From the NCBI RefSeq assembly GCF_014202275.1, contig NZ_JACHGF010000007.1, positions 124,001 through 188,000 on the forward strand: a stretch of 64,000 bases of DNA, written 5' to 3'. How positions within the stretch are numbered: position 1 is the stretch's first letter; every line of letters begins with the position of its first letter. The translations under genes and the position numbers were made by a program. This document shows positions 43,075 to 52,687 of the stretch, piece after piece. Source of the DNA: Rhabdobacter roseus. Lineage in GTDB: Bacteria > Bacteroidota > Bacteroidia > Cytophagales > Spirosomataceae. Below the pieces are notes generated by a model that worked only from the letters and a program-made list of their open reading frames with translations, was not told where the DNA came from and did not search any database.

Positions 43075-46000
43075 ATGCATTTATTTTTTACCAACCCACT
43101 ACTTTCTGGAGAAAAATACAAGCGAAATCTTCTGGCTGGTGGTACCTCGCCAGGTTTAGCCTGGCGGATCCAGAGCCCCAATCGAAACCAATCATGGCTA
43201 CGTGGCCTTGCTATGCTCTTTGCCCTTGGGTTGGCATCTGAGTGTCTTTTAGCTGCGCCCGCCCCTTCTTCCAAGCTACCTAGTACCCTGGAAGTTGCCA
43301 TTCGTGGTAAAGTAACAGATCCGAACGACGAGGGTTTGCCGGGCGTTAGTATTCGCCTTAAAGATACCAATGTAGGTACCACTACCGACAGCGAGGGGAA
43401 CTTTCAGATCACGGTACCCGGCGAGGACAAAACTCTGATCTTCTCGTTTATTGGCTACCAAACCCAGGAGGTAAAAATAGCGAAACAAACTACCCTACGC
43501 ATCAAGCTTGATCCGGATCAACGCCAGCTTAACGAGGTAGTCGTGATTGGGTACGGTAGTCAGGAGCGAAAAAATCTGATTGGCTCCATCTCCAAAATAG
43601 ACCCTGCCGAAACCAAGAGTATTCCGGTAGGCAGCTTCGATGCCCAGTTGCAGGGCAAAGTGTCGGGGGTGCAAATCTCCTCCAATACGGGGGTACCTGG
43701 CGAAGCCGTCAGCGTGAGGGTACGGGGGGCTACCTCCATTAATGCCGACAATTCACCTTTATACGTCGTAGATGGGGTGTTCATTAACAGCAACAGCATG
43801 CAGACGATCGGGACGGGTGGGAAAGCCACCTCCCCCATTGCGGACATCAATCCCGCCGACATTGAAAGCATTGAGGTACTTAAAGATGCCGAAGCTACTG
43901 CCCTTTATGGATCACGGGGTGCCAATGGTGTCATATTGATCTCTACCAAGCGGGGAAAATTTAATCAGAAGCCCAAGGTGAGCTTTAACCTTTCGCAAGG
44001 GTGGGCCAAAGCGGAGCGGCTTTGGGAGCTTACTACCGGGCCCGAGCATGCTACCCTGGTAAACGAATGGTGGATCAATACCGGCCAGGACACCCCCTCC
44101 TTAAATCGCACGTTTGCTAACCGCCCCTTCCGTCCGGCATCAGAAGGGGGAAGAGGCCTGCCCGAAGAGCAACAAACCTACGACCGCCTGGGGGAAATTT
44201 TCCGGACGGCCAGCTTAAAAAACTACGATATATCCCTGGCGGGAGGTACCAATACTACTAAGTACTACATTGGGGGTGGCTTTACCAGCCAGGAGTCCAT
44301 CCTGCGCCCCATTACGTTTGATCGGGCTAGCTTTAAAGTTAATCTGGATCAGAAGATCAACGACAAAGTTCAGATCGGCGTGAGTAACACCTTTAGCCGT
44401 ACTTTTCGGAACCAGGCCCGGGCGGGCGACGGCCCCGCTGGTGGTTTGCTACAAGCGGCCCTGCATACACCTACCTACCTTTCTCCCTACAACGAGCAGG
44501 GAGTACTGGTGGGGAGAGCCGGGTTCGACAACGTGACTCTCCTGCTCGAGCACTACGATGTAAAGTCGGTAAGCTTGCGCTACATTGGTAATCTGTACGC
44601 GGAAGCCGAATTGCTTCCTAATCTACGGTTTCGCTCAAGCTGGGGGATTGATTATAACAATTACGACGAATCAGAATATTGGAATACGTTCCTGATCTCC
44701 GGTAGTCCGGATGGACTGGCTACGTCCAGCATTGGTCAGGCTTCTACCTGGCTTAACGAACAAACGCTTACTTATCGAAAAAAAATAGGAGCGAATCATT
44801 CTTTCGGGGTACTGATCGGCAACACGCTACAAAGCGACGTCGAAACCCGTACCGCTTCCTCCGGCCGAGGCTTTGCTAATAACTCATTCCGCCTGATTTC
44901 TTCGGCTGCTACCACGACGGGTTCCAGCGGCTGGTCGAAAAAGAATCTGGCTTCCTTTTTCTCCCGCGTTGATTACAACTACGCCGGTAAGTACCTCGTC
45001 GACTTTAGCATTCGGGCCGACGGCTCTTCCAGCTTTGGAGCAGCCAACCAATGGGGGTACTTCCCCTCGGTGGGTGCAGCCTGGCGCATCAAGCAGGAAA
45101 ACTTCCTGAAGGATGTTAACCTTATTAGCGACCTGAAACTCCGGGCCAGCTACGGTACTACGGGTAACCAGAATGGCCTTGGCAGCTTTGCGGCGTTAGG
45201 CCTATGGAGCGGAGGTTCTTCCTACCAGGACCAACCGGGTATTGCGCCCCAGCAATTAGCCAATCCCAATTTGCAATGGGAGCGCACCAACCAGTTCAAC
45301 CTTGGGCTCAATGCGGCCTTCCTACAGGAGCGTGTCAGCTTTGAACTCAACCTATACCACAAGTATACCTCCAATGGCCTGCTGCAACTTAACCTACCCG
45401 CCACCACGGGCTTTGGTAGCTACCGAAGCAATGCCGCCGAAATCAGTAACAGAGGGTTTGAACTGGAAATTAATACCGTTAACCTTAAAAAACGTGATTT
45501 CAGCTGGAGTACCAGCTTTAACGTGGCCCGGAACATTAATAAAATCGAGAAGCTGGATTATCCGCTCTACTACGGAAGCCGCGACCTGATCCTGATGCAG
45601 CAAGGCCAACCGTTGTACTCGTTCTGGGTCTATAAAGAACTTTACGTGGATCCCGAAACCGGCAACTCCGTGTATGAGGACGTTAATAAGGATGGCCGGA
45701 TCACCGTCGAAGACCGGCAGATTGTGGGGAGTGTCTGGCCTAAATTCTTTGGAGGTATTACCAACAACCTAACGTACAAAGGCTTTGACGCGAACGTTTT
45801 CTTCTCGTACCAATACGGCAACCACGTTTACAACCACAACCGTTTCTTTGGTGAAGGTGGGGGTGCCCGCGACGCCGCGCGCATCATCTTTGCCAATAAC
45901 AACAACCGCTGGCAAAAGCCCGGCGATGTAACGGATGTACCCCGCCCCGACGGCGTCAATGTGAACAACTACCGCGACGGAGGCAGTCGCTGGCTGGAAG

Positions 46001-46230
46001 ATGCCTCCTTTCTTCGCCTGCGGTCTCTATCGATCGGTTATACGATCCCTACCCGGAAAATCCCCGGCCTACGGGTCTACTTCGTGGGTACCAACCTTTT
46101 TACGCTTACCAAGTACACGGGCCTTGATCCCGAATCGAGCGCTAGCAGCAGCCAAAACCAACCCGGCATTGACCTAGGTACCCCTCCCCAGCCTCAGGGT
46201 ATTCAGTTTGGAGTAAACCTTACGCTGTAA
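43075..46230 (+). CDS. SusC/RagA-family TonB-dependent transporter (SusC4)
   Basis: 1051 residues; a basic N-terminal stretch precedes the export segment (LAMLFALGLASECLLAA). Domains: IRGKVTDPNDEGLPGVSIRLKD (regulatory-like), plug IESIEVLKDAEATALYGSRGANGVILISTKRGK, barrel ending GIQFGVNLTL. It leads an operon of SusD4, two DoxX-like proteins, a cytochrome c and a SoxC-type sulfite dehydrogenase, so its ligand probably yields sulfite on breakdown (inference). Its ATG position is supported by the leader box 17 nt upstream. Confidence 0.95.
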   Translation: MHLFFTNPLLSGEKYKRNLLAGGTSPGLAWRIQSPNRNQSWLRGLAMLFALGLASECLLAAPAPSSKLPSTLEVAIRGKVTDPNDEGLPGVSIRLKDTNVGTTTDSEGNFQITVPGEDKTLIFSFIGYQTQEVKIAKQTTLRIKLDPDQRQLNEVVVIGYGSQERKNLIGSISKIDPAETKSIPVGSFDAQLQGKVSGVQISSNTGVPGEAVSVRVRGATSINADNSPLYVVDGVFINSNSMQTIGTGGKATSPIADINPADIESIEVLKDAEATALYGSRGANGVILISTKRGKFNQKPKVSFNLSQGWAKAERLWELTTGPEHATLVNEWWINTGQDTPSLNRTFANRPFRPASEGGRGLPEEQQTYDRLGEIFRTASLKNYDISLAGGTNTTKYYIGGGFTSQESILRPITFDRASFKVNLDQKINDKVQIGVSNTFSRTFRNQARAGDGPAGGLLQAALHTPTYLSPYNEQGVLVGRAGFDNVTLLLEHYDVKSVSLRYIGNLYAEAELLPNLRFRSSWGIDYNNYDESEYWNTFLISGSPDGLATSSIGQASTWLNEQTLTYRKKIGANHSFGVLIGNTLQSDVETRTASSGRGFANNSFRLISSAATTTGSSGWSKKNLASFFSRVDYNYAGKYLVDFSIRADGSSSFGAANQWGYFPSVGAAWRIKQENFLKDVNLISDLKLRASYGTTGNQNGLGSFAALGLWSGGSSYQDQPGIAPQQLANPNLQWERTNQFNLGLNAAFLQERVSFELNLYHKYTSNGLLQLNLPATTGFGSYRSNAAEISNRGFELEINTVNLKKRDFSWSTSFNVARNINKIEKLDYPLYYGSRDLILMQQGQPLYSFWVYKELYVDPETGNSVYEDVNKDGRITVEDRQIVGSVWPKFFGGITNNLTYKGFDANVFFSYQYGNHVYNHNRFFGEGGGARDAARIIFANNNNRWQKPGDVTDVPRPDGVNVNNYRDGGSRWLEDASFLRLRSLSIGYTIPTRKIPGLRVYFVGTNLFTLTKYTGLDPESSASSSQNQPGIDLGTPPQPQGIQFGVNLTL

Positions 46231-46252
46231 TTCACCTCATTTTCTTTAAATC

Positions 46253-47587
46253 ATGAAAAATAGTCGCTATATACTTTCTCTGTCGTTACTGCTACTCATA
46301 AGCTCCTGCGAGTCGTTTCTGGACGTACAGCCCCGCTCTTCTATTTCGGACGAGCAGACCATCGTTGACCGCTCTTCCGCCGAAACTGCCATTCGGGGCG
46401 TATACGCCGCCCTGCGCGGACACTATAGCACCAGCTTTCAATCCATCGGGTACCTTTCCGGTGACAACATCCAGTGGACGGGCTCTCAGTCGCAGGTTCA
46501 GGAGTTCATCAATCACCGGGTCAATGCCGAAAATTCGACCGTCAGTGGTGTGTGGAATTCCATTTTCGTGACGTTGAACCGCGCTAATCACGTACTCGAT
46601 AAGGTACCTTCTATAACCGACCCATTGCTCACCGAGAGCCTCAAAAACCAGATTGTAGGCGAAGCCTACTTCATCCGGGCTCTGTGCTACTTCGATCTGG
46701 CCCGTACCTGGGGCGGGGCTCCCATCCTGACCCGCCCCACGCTCTCTCCCAACGACAACCGGGGTGTAGCCCGAAGTACCCAGGCCGAGGCCTACGAGCA
46801 GTCGTTGAGGGATCTGGATGCCGCCGAACTTTTGCTCCCCGAAACCACCAATCGTTTTCGGGCTACCCGCAAAACGGTTTGGGCACTCAAAGCACGCTAT
46901 TTCCTGTACCGGAGCAACTGGGCCAAGGCCGAGGAATTTGCCAGCAAAATCATTGCCGATGCGGCCAACTACCGACTTAACAAACCTTATAATTCTTTCT
47001 TTGCCAACGACGCCCGTGGTACCCAGGAATCGGTCTTTGAGCTTTATTACAGCATCAATGAAACCAATGGGCACCGCGGGCAGTGGCAACCCCAGCAAAA
47101 CGGAGGTACCCGGCAGTGGGCACCCAACGACGCCCTGGTGGCGCTGCTCAACAACCCCGAGATCGGTGGTACCCGCAGTACGCTCGTGGCCCGGGATAAC
47201 CAGAACCGTTGGTACGGGAACCTCTACTACCGCAGTCCGGCTACTGACCCAACCTTCGTGATCCGGATCGCCGAACTGTACCTGATCCGATCCGAAGCGC
47301 GAGCGCAGCTGGCTAAACTACCCGAAGCCCTGGCTGATCTTAACGCCGTGCGTGACCGCGCCGGACTCGCCGCAAGCCCGGCCAGTACCCAAAACGAGGT
47401 ACTTCTTGCCATCGAAAACGAACGGCGCGTTGAATTTGCGCTAGAACCTCACCGCTGGTTCGATTTGGTCAGAACAGGCAGGGCAGGGGCGGTACTCAGT
47501 ATCTCCGATCCCAATCGGTATCTCATGCCCGTCCCGGCCGAGCAAATTTTGATCGACCCGATCCTCCAACAAAATCCATCCTACTAA
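46253..47587 (+). CDS. SusD/RagB-family lipoprotein (SusD4)
   Basis: 444 residues, at the short end for SusD. Lipoprotein signal SLLLLISSC (Cys about 19). SusD helices IVGEAYFIRALCYFDLARTWGG, and C-terminal VIRIAELYLIRSEARAQLAKLPEAL ... NERRVEFALEPHRWFDLVRTG are clear. Starts 22 bp after SusC4; the DoxX-like gene starts 21 bp after it. Confidence 0.95.
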   Translation: MKNSRYILSLSLLLLISSCESFLDVQPRSSISDEQTIVDRSSAETAIRGVYAALRGHYSTSFQSIGYLSGDNIQWTGSQSQVQEFINHRVNAENSTVSGVWNSIFVTLNRANHVLDKVPSITDPLLTESLKNQIVGEAYFIRALCYFDLARTWGGAPILTRPTLSPNDNRGVARSTQAEAYEQSLRDLDAAELLLPETTNRFRATRKTVWALKARYFLYRSNWAKAEEFASKIIADAANYRLNKPYNSFFANDARGTQESVFELYYSINETNGHRGQWQPQQNGGTRQWAPNDALVALLNNPEIGGTRSTLVARDNQNRWYGNLYYRSPATDPTFVIRIAELYLIRSEARAQLAKLPEALADLNAVRDRAGLAASPASTQNEVLLAIENERRVEFALEPHRWFDLVRTGRAGAVLSISDPNRYLMPVPAEQILIDPILQQNPSY

Positions 47588-47608
47588 CTCCTCAATCCGC
47601 TACGCCTT

Positions 47609-48961
47609 ATGGCCACTACTCCAAACGTATCCGCGTCGAGCTCGGAATGGACAAACCTCCAGAAATCCATCTTTCGATTTTTGTTTATTTACTTCATAAT
47701 TCAAGCTGTCCCTTTAGACTGGAAGTTTTACCGGGATCTGTTTTCCATCCATTGGCTTGAGCTTTCCTACGGAGATATTTTCCACCTCTCAAAGTACCAG
47801 CCCAAGTTCTTTACGGGTCCAGATACGTTTGCCAACTGGCTCATTGTGGCAGGATTGGCGCTACTGGGGGCCTACCTCTGGCAGCGGCGCGATCCTCGCG
47901 ACACAAACTACGACGCCCTTTACTATTGGTTGCGCGTGATTGTGCGTTATCGTCTTGCGGTAGGAGTACTTGCTTTTGGATTCATAAAACTTTTCCCCTT
48001 GCAAGCCCCCCTACCATCCCTCAGTAACCTTAACACCCACTACGGCGATTTCTCAGCCTGGAAGTTATTCTCGTTGAGTCTGGGGGTGGTACCTAACTAC
48101 CAGTCGTTTCTGGGTTTGGTGGAGATCATCGGCGGTTTGTTGCTCCTGCACCGCAAAACGGCCACCATCGGTACGCTCATTATCCTGCCTTTTACTGGCA
48201 ACGTTTTTCTGTCCAACGTAGCCTACGAAGGAGGCGAGTACGTGTATAGTCTGTACTTAATCACGCTGGCCCTGTTTATTTTCTCTCAGGATGCTCTACG
48301 GCTTTTCAACCTGGTTTCGCTAGAGCGTCCCACTACCCCTTACCGGTTTCATCCGGTTTTTACCCAGGCTTGGCAAAAAACCGGTCGGGTTGGGATAAAA
48401 ATCGCCTTTGTACTCTTTTTCGTGGTACTTTATGGATTCAAAACCCGGACGGGATACCAACAGGGCCCCTACCAGTTTCCCCAGCAGCCTGGCCTCAAAG
48501 GAGCGGCGGGGCTCTACAATGTCCAGGACTTTGAGTTAAACGGCACGGCACTTCCCTTTTCCCACACGGACTCCGTACGCTGGCTGGATGTCGTCTTCGA
48601 AACCTGGAACACGATCAGTATTAAGTCCAACCGGGCAGTAGCGCTGGATCTTTCCAATACCGAAGAGGTACCTGCCACCGATCAGGACCGTACCTATGAA
48701 TTGGCTGGCTCCCAGGGGCGTCATTACTATAGCTACAAGCTAGACTCCGCCTCCCAAACGTTGCATCTACAAAATCGAAACCCTAACTACCCTTCCGAAA
48801 CGCTGCTGCTCCAGTACCAATTCCCCACCGATTCGACGATCCTGCTGAGTGGCCTTAATGAGCGTCAGGATTCGATCAGGGTGGTTCTTCACCGAATCGA
48901 CAAAAAGTACCTTCTGTTTGAAGCTCAAAAAACGGGTCGCCGCCGGGGCCTGAAGTTATAA
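47609..48961 (+). CDS. DoxX-like membrane protein with C-terminal soluble domain (copy 1)
   Basis: 450 residues. About six membrane helices in the first 280 residues, including YYWLRVIVRYRLAVGVLAFGFIKLFP and a GLVEIIGGLLLLHRKTATIGTLI segment that resembles DoxX/DoxD-type proteins; the last 160 residues are soluble and beta-rich (RWLDVVFETWNTISIKSNRAVALDLSN). DoxX-type proteins take part in thiosulfate or sulfite electron transfer to quinone in some organisms. It is paralogous, in tandem, to the next gene. Together with the cytochrome and SoxC-type genes, a role in passing sulfite electrons to the membrane is plausible but unproven. Confidence 0.7.
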   Translation: MATTPNVSASSSEWTNLQKSIFRFLFIYFIIQAVPLDWKFYRDLFSIHWLELSYGDIFHLSKYQPKFFTGPDTFANWLIVAGLALLGAYLWQRRDPRDTNYDALYYWLRVIVRYRLAVGVLAFGFIKLFPLQAPLPSLSNLNTHYGDFSAWKLFSLSLGVVPNYQSFLGLVEIIGGLLLLHRKTATIGTLIILPFTGNVFLSNVAYEGGEYVYSLYLITLALFIFSQDALRLFNLVSLERPTTPYRFHPVFTQAWQKTGRVGIKIAFVLFFVVLYGFKTRTGYQQGPYQFPQQPGLKGAAGLYNVQDFELNGTALPFSHTDSVRWLDVVFETWNTISIKSNRAVALDLSNTEEVPATDQDRTYELAGSQGRHYYSYKLDSASQTLHLQNRNPNYPSETLLLQYQFPTDSTILLSGLNERQDSIRVVLHRIDKKYLLFEAQKTGRRRGLKL

Positions 48962-48992
48962 CCCTTAACCTCCTATTAACCCAGCATTTATC

Positions 48993-50762
48993 ATGGCTAT
49001 CCTTGATCCTAATACTGACGCCGTCGAATCGGCCCCCGTTTCTTCGTCAGCCCAACCGGTATCCTCCGATCAGCCGGGGAGCGTATCCGGGTACCTGCCG
49101 GTTTGGAAAAATTACCAAAGGGTACTTTTCCGCATTGCATTTATCTTCTTTGTGAGCATGACCCTCCCCAACAACGTCAATTGGTACAAAGAGTTGTTCG
49201 CGTTGGATTGGCTGCATTTGCACTACCGAGACATCTACGATGTAGCGCGTTTTGGTTCGGGGTTAAATTTTTTCGGTAGCCGCCTCTTTGGTAGTCCGCT
49301 CAATGGATACGCAACCTGGGTCATCACGCTGCTCTTTTCCGTAGTGGCCGGTTTCATCTGGACCGCCGTGGATAAGTTCCGCAAGCCTGAACCCAAAGAA
49401 TACAACCTGCTCTACTACTGGCTGCGGGTCATTGTGCGCTACCGGGCCGGGATCGGCATCATCGGCTTTGGGTTCACCAAGTTACTCCCTACTCAGCTAC
49501 CTTACCCGTCGTGGGGCGTGCTCAATACCAACTTCGGTGACCTTACGCTCCAGAAAATCTACTGGCTCTCGATCGGGATCGTACCCTGGTACGAAGTCTT
49601 TGCGGGATTTGTCGAAATCCTGGCGGGGGCTCTGCTGTTTTTCCGGGCCACCACCTTTTGGGGTTCCGTGTTGCTTTTCGGAGCCTTGGCTGACATCGTG
49701 TACGTCAATTTTGCCTACGACGGCGGGGTACATGTCTACAGTTCCTATTTTGTACTTTTTTCGGCCTTCTTGCTTATCCAGTATATTCCCAGCTTGTACA
49801 ATCTGCTCATTCGGGAGCGCTATACGGTACCCTACATTTATTACCCGGACCTCTCTCAAACCTGGCAACGGGTCATGCGAATAAGCTTGAAAACCGCTAC
49901 GATCGCCGTTTTCCTGGTACTTTTGCTATACCTACAGGTCGTCAATTTCCTGTACGACCCCTACAAACAGCCCGCCATCAAAGGTATTCCTGAACTGCGC
50001 GGCAACTACCAGGTTAGTGAGTTCCGGATCAACGACCAGCTTATTCCCTACGCTCCGCTGGACACCGTGCGCTGGCAACAGGCTACGTTTGAGAAATGGA
50101 CTACCCTGACCTTTAAAGTAAACAAACCCGTCGACCTGGACCTCTCCAACGGCGGCGGATCTCCCATGCGTGACATCAACCGTACCTTCGAGCTCACCGG
50201 CGTGGCCGGTGGTCAACGCGTGTTCTACTACGAAGCTGACACCATCAACCAGGTACTTTATCTACAGGATAAAAATCGGGGCGCGGCCAACCGTGAGAGC
50301 GCGTTTTTGGCCGAGGGAGAAGGTGGTGGGGCCAGAAGTGCCCGAAACCAAAACAGCGGCAACCGGCCTAATCCGGAGAATAACAGCCGGGCCAACGCCA
50401 ATGAACGCAGTGGAAATACGCGCCGCGAAGGCGGAAGGCGAAATGCAGAGGGAGCAGCCCGTCAAGGACGAGAGCAGGAAGCGAATTGGATTCCGAAAAC
50501 GGCTTTGGCGATCATTGGTCCCGAAGATCCAAAAATTCATCCCTTGGGCCGCTCAACCCGCCGCACCCAGGGCATTGAGCGGGAGTCGCGCCCCGGCAAG
50601 CGTAATCGCATGGTACTTAGCTATACCATCCTAAACGGTGGCGACCGGGTGGTGCTTTCCGGGATCGATGAGAAGAAGGACTCGATTCGGGTGGTACTGG
50701 ATCGATACGATAAAAAATACGCGCTTTCCAGAAGTACCTTGGAGGCTGGTCATTATGACTAA
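48993..50762 (+). CDS. DoxX-like membrane protein with RN-rich insertion (copy 2)
   Basis: 589 residues. Same plan as the preceding gene (YYWLRVIVRYRAGIGIIGFGFTKLLP; FVEILAGALLFFRA; RWQQATFEKWTTLTFKVNKPVDLDLSN), so the pair arose by tandem duplication. Between about residues 435 and 545 it carries a low-complexity insertion rich in Arg, Asn, Gly and Glu (GGGARSARNQNSGN..., NTRREGGRRNAEG...) that copy 1 lacks. Its last 8 bases overlap the cytochrome gene's start, indicating translational coupling. Confidence 0.72.
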   Translation: MAILDPNTDAVESAPVSSSAQPVSSDQPGSVSGYLPVWKNYQRVLFRIAFIFFVSMTLPNNVNWYKELFALDWLHLHYRDIYDVARFGSGLNFFGSRLFGSPLNGYATWVITLLFSVVAGFIWTAVDKFRKPEPKEYNLLYYWLRVIVRYRAGIGIIGFGFTKLLPTQLPYPSWGVLNTNFGDLTLQKIYWLSIGIVPWYEVFAGFVEILAGALLFFRATTFWGSVLLFGALADIVYVNFAYDGGVHVYSSYFVLFSAFLLIQYIPSLYNLLIRERYTVPYIYYPDLSQTWQRVMRISLKTATIAVFLVLLLYLQVVNFLYDPYKQPAIKGIPELRGNYQVSEFRINDQLIPYAPLDTVRWQQATFEKWTTLTFKVNKPVDLDLSNGGGSPMRDINRTFELTGVAGGQRVFYYEADTINQVLYLQDKNRGAANRESAFLAEGEGGGARSARNQNSGNRPNPENNSRANANERSGNTRREGGRRNAEGAARQGREQEANWIPKTALAIIGPEDPKIHPLGRSTRRTQGIERESRPGKRNRMVLSYTILNGGDRVVLSGIDEKKDSIRVVLDRYDKKYALSRSTLEAGHYD

Positions 50763-51387
50763 CGGATTCATGCTAAAACTCCCAAAGTACTTATTCTTCG
50801 CCGCGCTCCCGGCCGCCGTCGTGTGTTCCGGGCCCTTGGCGGGCTCCAAAGCCCGCCAAGGGGTACTTTCAATGCCTACCCATCAAGATACCCTCAGGTA
50901 CCCCCGAACGTTCGGACTGGGCCGGGTGGTAAGCCAAGAGGAAATTCGAAAACTGGATATTGACGTTCGTCCCGACGGCCTCGGGCTTCCGCCGGGTTCA
51001 GGGCAAGCCGCTGAGGGCAAGCTACTATACGCTCGCAAATGTGCCGTATGCCACGGAGAAGGGGGCGTAGGTGGACCCAGTGGCTCGTTGGTCACTTCTA
51101 CCACCGCTACGGCCCCAAGCCCCCAACGACGGACCGAAAAGACGATAGGTACCTACTGGCCCTATGCCACGACCGTTTTTGATTACATCCGCCGGGCCAT
51201 GCCTTTTAACGAGCCCGGCTCGCTATCGAACCAGGAAGTATACCAGCTTACAGCTTATTTGCTCCATGCCAACGGAGTCATTGGAGAACAAACAGTCATG
51301 GATGCTGAGTCCCTGCCAAGGGTAGTGATGCCCGCCCGGGAGCGATTTGTCTCGGACGACCGCCAGGGAGGCCCCGAAATAAAGTAA
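50755..51387 (+). CDS. Single-haem c-type cytochrome, sulfite dehydrogenase partner
   Basis: 210 residues from ATG 50755, overlapping the preceding stop codon; a more upstream ATG (50638) would read far into the DoxX-like gene and is rejected. An N-terminal hydrophobic segment (YLFFAALPAAVVCSGPLAG) exports it. One haem site, CAVCH, followed by GEGGVGGPSG; the distal Met is probably in IRRAMPFNEPGSLSNQEVYQLTAYLLHANG. SoxD is longer and usually has more than one domain, so this is closer to SorB-like subunits. The SoxC-type gene starts 10 bp later. Confidence 0.88.
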   Translation: MTNGFMLKLPKYLFFAALPAAVVCSGPLAGSKARQGVLSMPTHQDTLRYPRTFGLGRVVSQEEIRKLDIDVRPDGLGLPPGSGQAAEGKLLYARKCAVCHGEGGVGGPSGSLVTSTTATAPSPQRRTEKTIGTYWPYATTVFDYIRRAMPFNEPGSLSNQEVYQLTAYLLHANGVIGEQTVMDAESLPRVVMPARERFVSDDRQGGPEIK

Positions 51388-51397
51388 CAGGTACCTT

Positions 51398-52639
51398 ATG
51401 AACCCACAAGAAGAAAAAAAAGACGGTGTTATTGCGCAAAAAATCACCCGCCGGGCTTTGCTGGGCGGAGCAGCTACGGCTGCCGTAGTGATTGTACAGA
51501 CAGCTTCGGGGAAAGCCGTGCAAGCGGCAATTCCCGAAGCCAAGTACCTCGAGGACCCAACCAAGCGCCCGGGGGTACCTCCAGGCGAGTTAGGTACCCG
51601 TTCCTCCTTTGAAAAGCCGCTGAAAAAAATTTCTGACACGTCCTCTCGCACGCCCCTTCAGGATCTGTACGGCATCATCACACCATCCGACTTGCACTAC
51701 GAGCGCCATCACAACGGCGTCCCGGCCATTGATCCAGGTACTTATGAGCTGCTTATCCACGGCATGGTGGATAAACCCATGGCTTTCTCCCTCTCGGATT
51801 TAAAGCGTTTCCCTTCGGTATCCAGGATCTGTTTTTTGGAATGCTCAGGCAACTACCGTAGCCAGGCCAATGGTCAAATTGCCCCGCAAGAGATATGTGG
51901 CCTCACCAGCCAAAGTGAATGGATTGGGGTAAAGTTATCAACTCTATTTCGGGAAGTAGGCGTGAGCCCCAAGGCTACCTGGTTTCTGGCCGAAGGCTCC
52001 GACGCCGCCGTCATGACCCGCAGCGTACCCGTAAGCAAAGGCTGGGAGGATGCGGTCATTGCCTACGCCCAAAACGGCGAGGCCATCCGGCCCGAGCAAG
52101 GCTACCCGGCCCGGCTGTTCCTACCCGGCTGGGAAGGCAACGCCAGCGTCAAATGGCTGCGCCGGATCGAGCTATCAGACGCCCCCTTCATGACCCGCGA
52201 AGAGACTTCGAAGTATACCGAGCCTGTACGAGATAAGTACCGGCAGTTTAGCTTTGTCATGGACGCCCGCTCCATCATAACGTACCCGGCCTACCCGGCT
52301 CAGGTGCAAAAAGGCTGGATCGAAATCAGGGGCATTGCCTGGAGTGGACGGGGCAAGGTACTTCAAGTAGAGGTAAGTACCGATGCGGGCAAAACCTGGC
52401 AGCAGGCCCACCTCCAGCCCCCCATCCTGGACAAGGCGCATACCTACTTTAGGTACCTTTGGGAGTGGAAAGGCGAAGAAACCGAAATCATGAGCCGGGT
52501 TACGGACGAAACGGGCTATCTTCAACCTACCTACCGGCAACTCACCGAGGCCCGGGGGGCCAGCGGAGGGTATCATTTCAACCCCATTACGGCCTGGTGG
52601 ATTGGCCGGGACGGTAAAGTACTGTTTCGTTCCACCTAA
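51398..52639 (+). CDS. SoxC-type molybdenum sulfite dehydrogenase, Tat-exported
   Basis: 413 residues. Tat-type signal (ITRRALLGGAATAAVVIVQ). Sulfite-oxidase fold: LHYERHHNGVPAIDPGTYELLIHG, molybdenum-ligating Cys149 in RICFLECSGNYRSQ, SDAAVMTRSVPVSKG, and the C-terminal Mo-co dimerisation domain (EIRGIAWSGRGKVLQVEVSTDAGKTW). These are SoxC signatures. It would oxidise sulfite to sulfate in the periplasm and pass electrons to the cytochrome encoded directly upstream. No SoxXA, SoxYZ or SoxB genes are seen, so full thiosulfate oxidation is not implied. A long unrelated N-terminal spacer (residues 45-90) is normal for the family. Confidence 0.94.
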   Translation: MNPQEEKKDGVIAQKITRRALLGGAATAAVVIVQTASGKAVQAAIPEAKYLEDPTKRPGVPPGELGTRSSFEKPLKKISDTSSRTPLQDLYGIITPSDLHYERHHNGVPAIDPGTYELLIHGMVDKPMAFSLSDLKRFPSVSRICFLECSGNYRSQANGQIAPQEICGLTSQSEWIGVKLSTLFREVGVSPKATWFLAEGSDAAVMTRSVPVSKGWEDAVIAYAQNGEAIRPEQGYPARLFLPGWEGNASVKWLRRIELSDAPFMTREETSKYTEPVRDKYRQFSFVMDARSIITYPAYPAQVQKGWIEIRGIAWSGRGKVLQVEVSTDAGKTWQQAHLQPPILDKAHTYFRYLWEWKGEETEIMSRVTDETGYLQPTYRQLTEARGASGGYHFNPITAWWIGRDGKVLFRST

Positions 52640-52687
52640 GTCAGGTACCTTTCTTTTGTTAATTTTATACTTTTTTTCAATTAAAGC

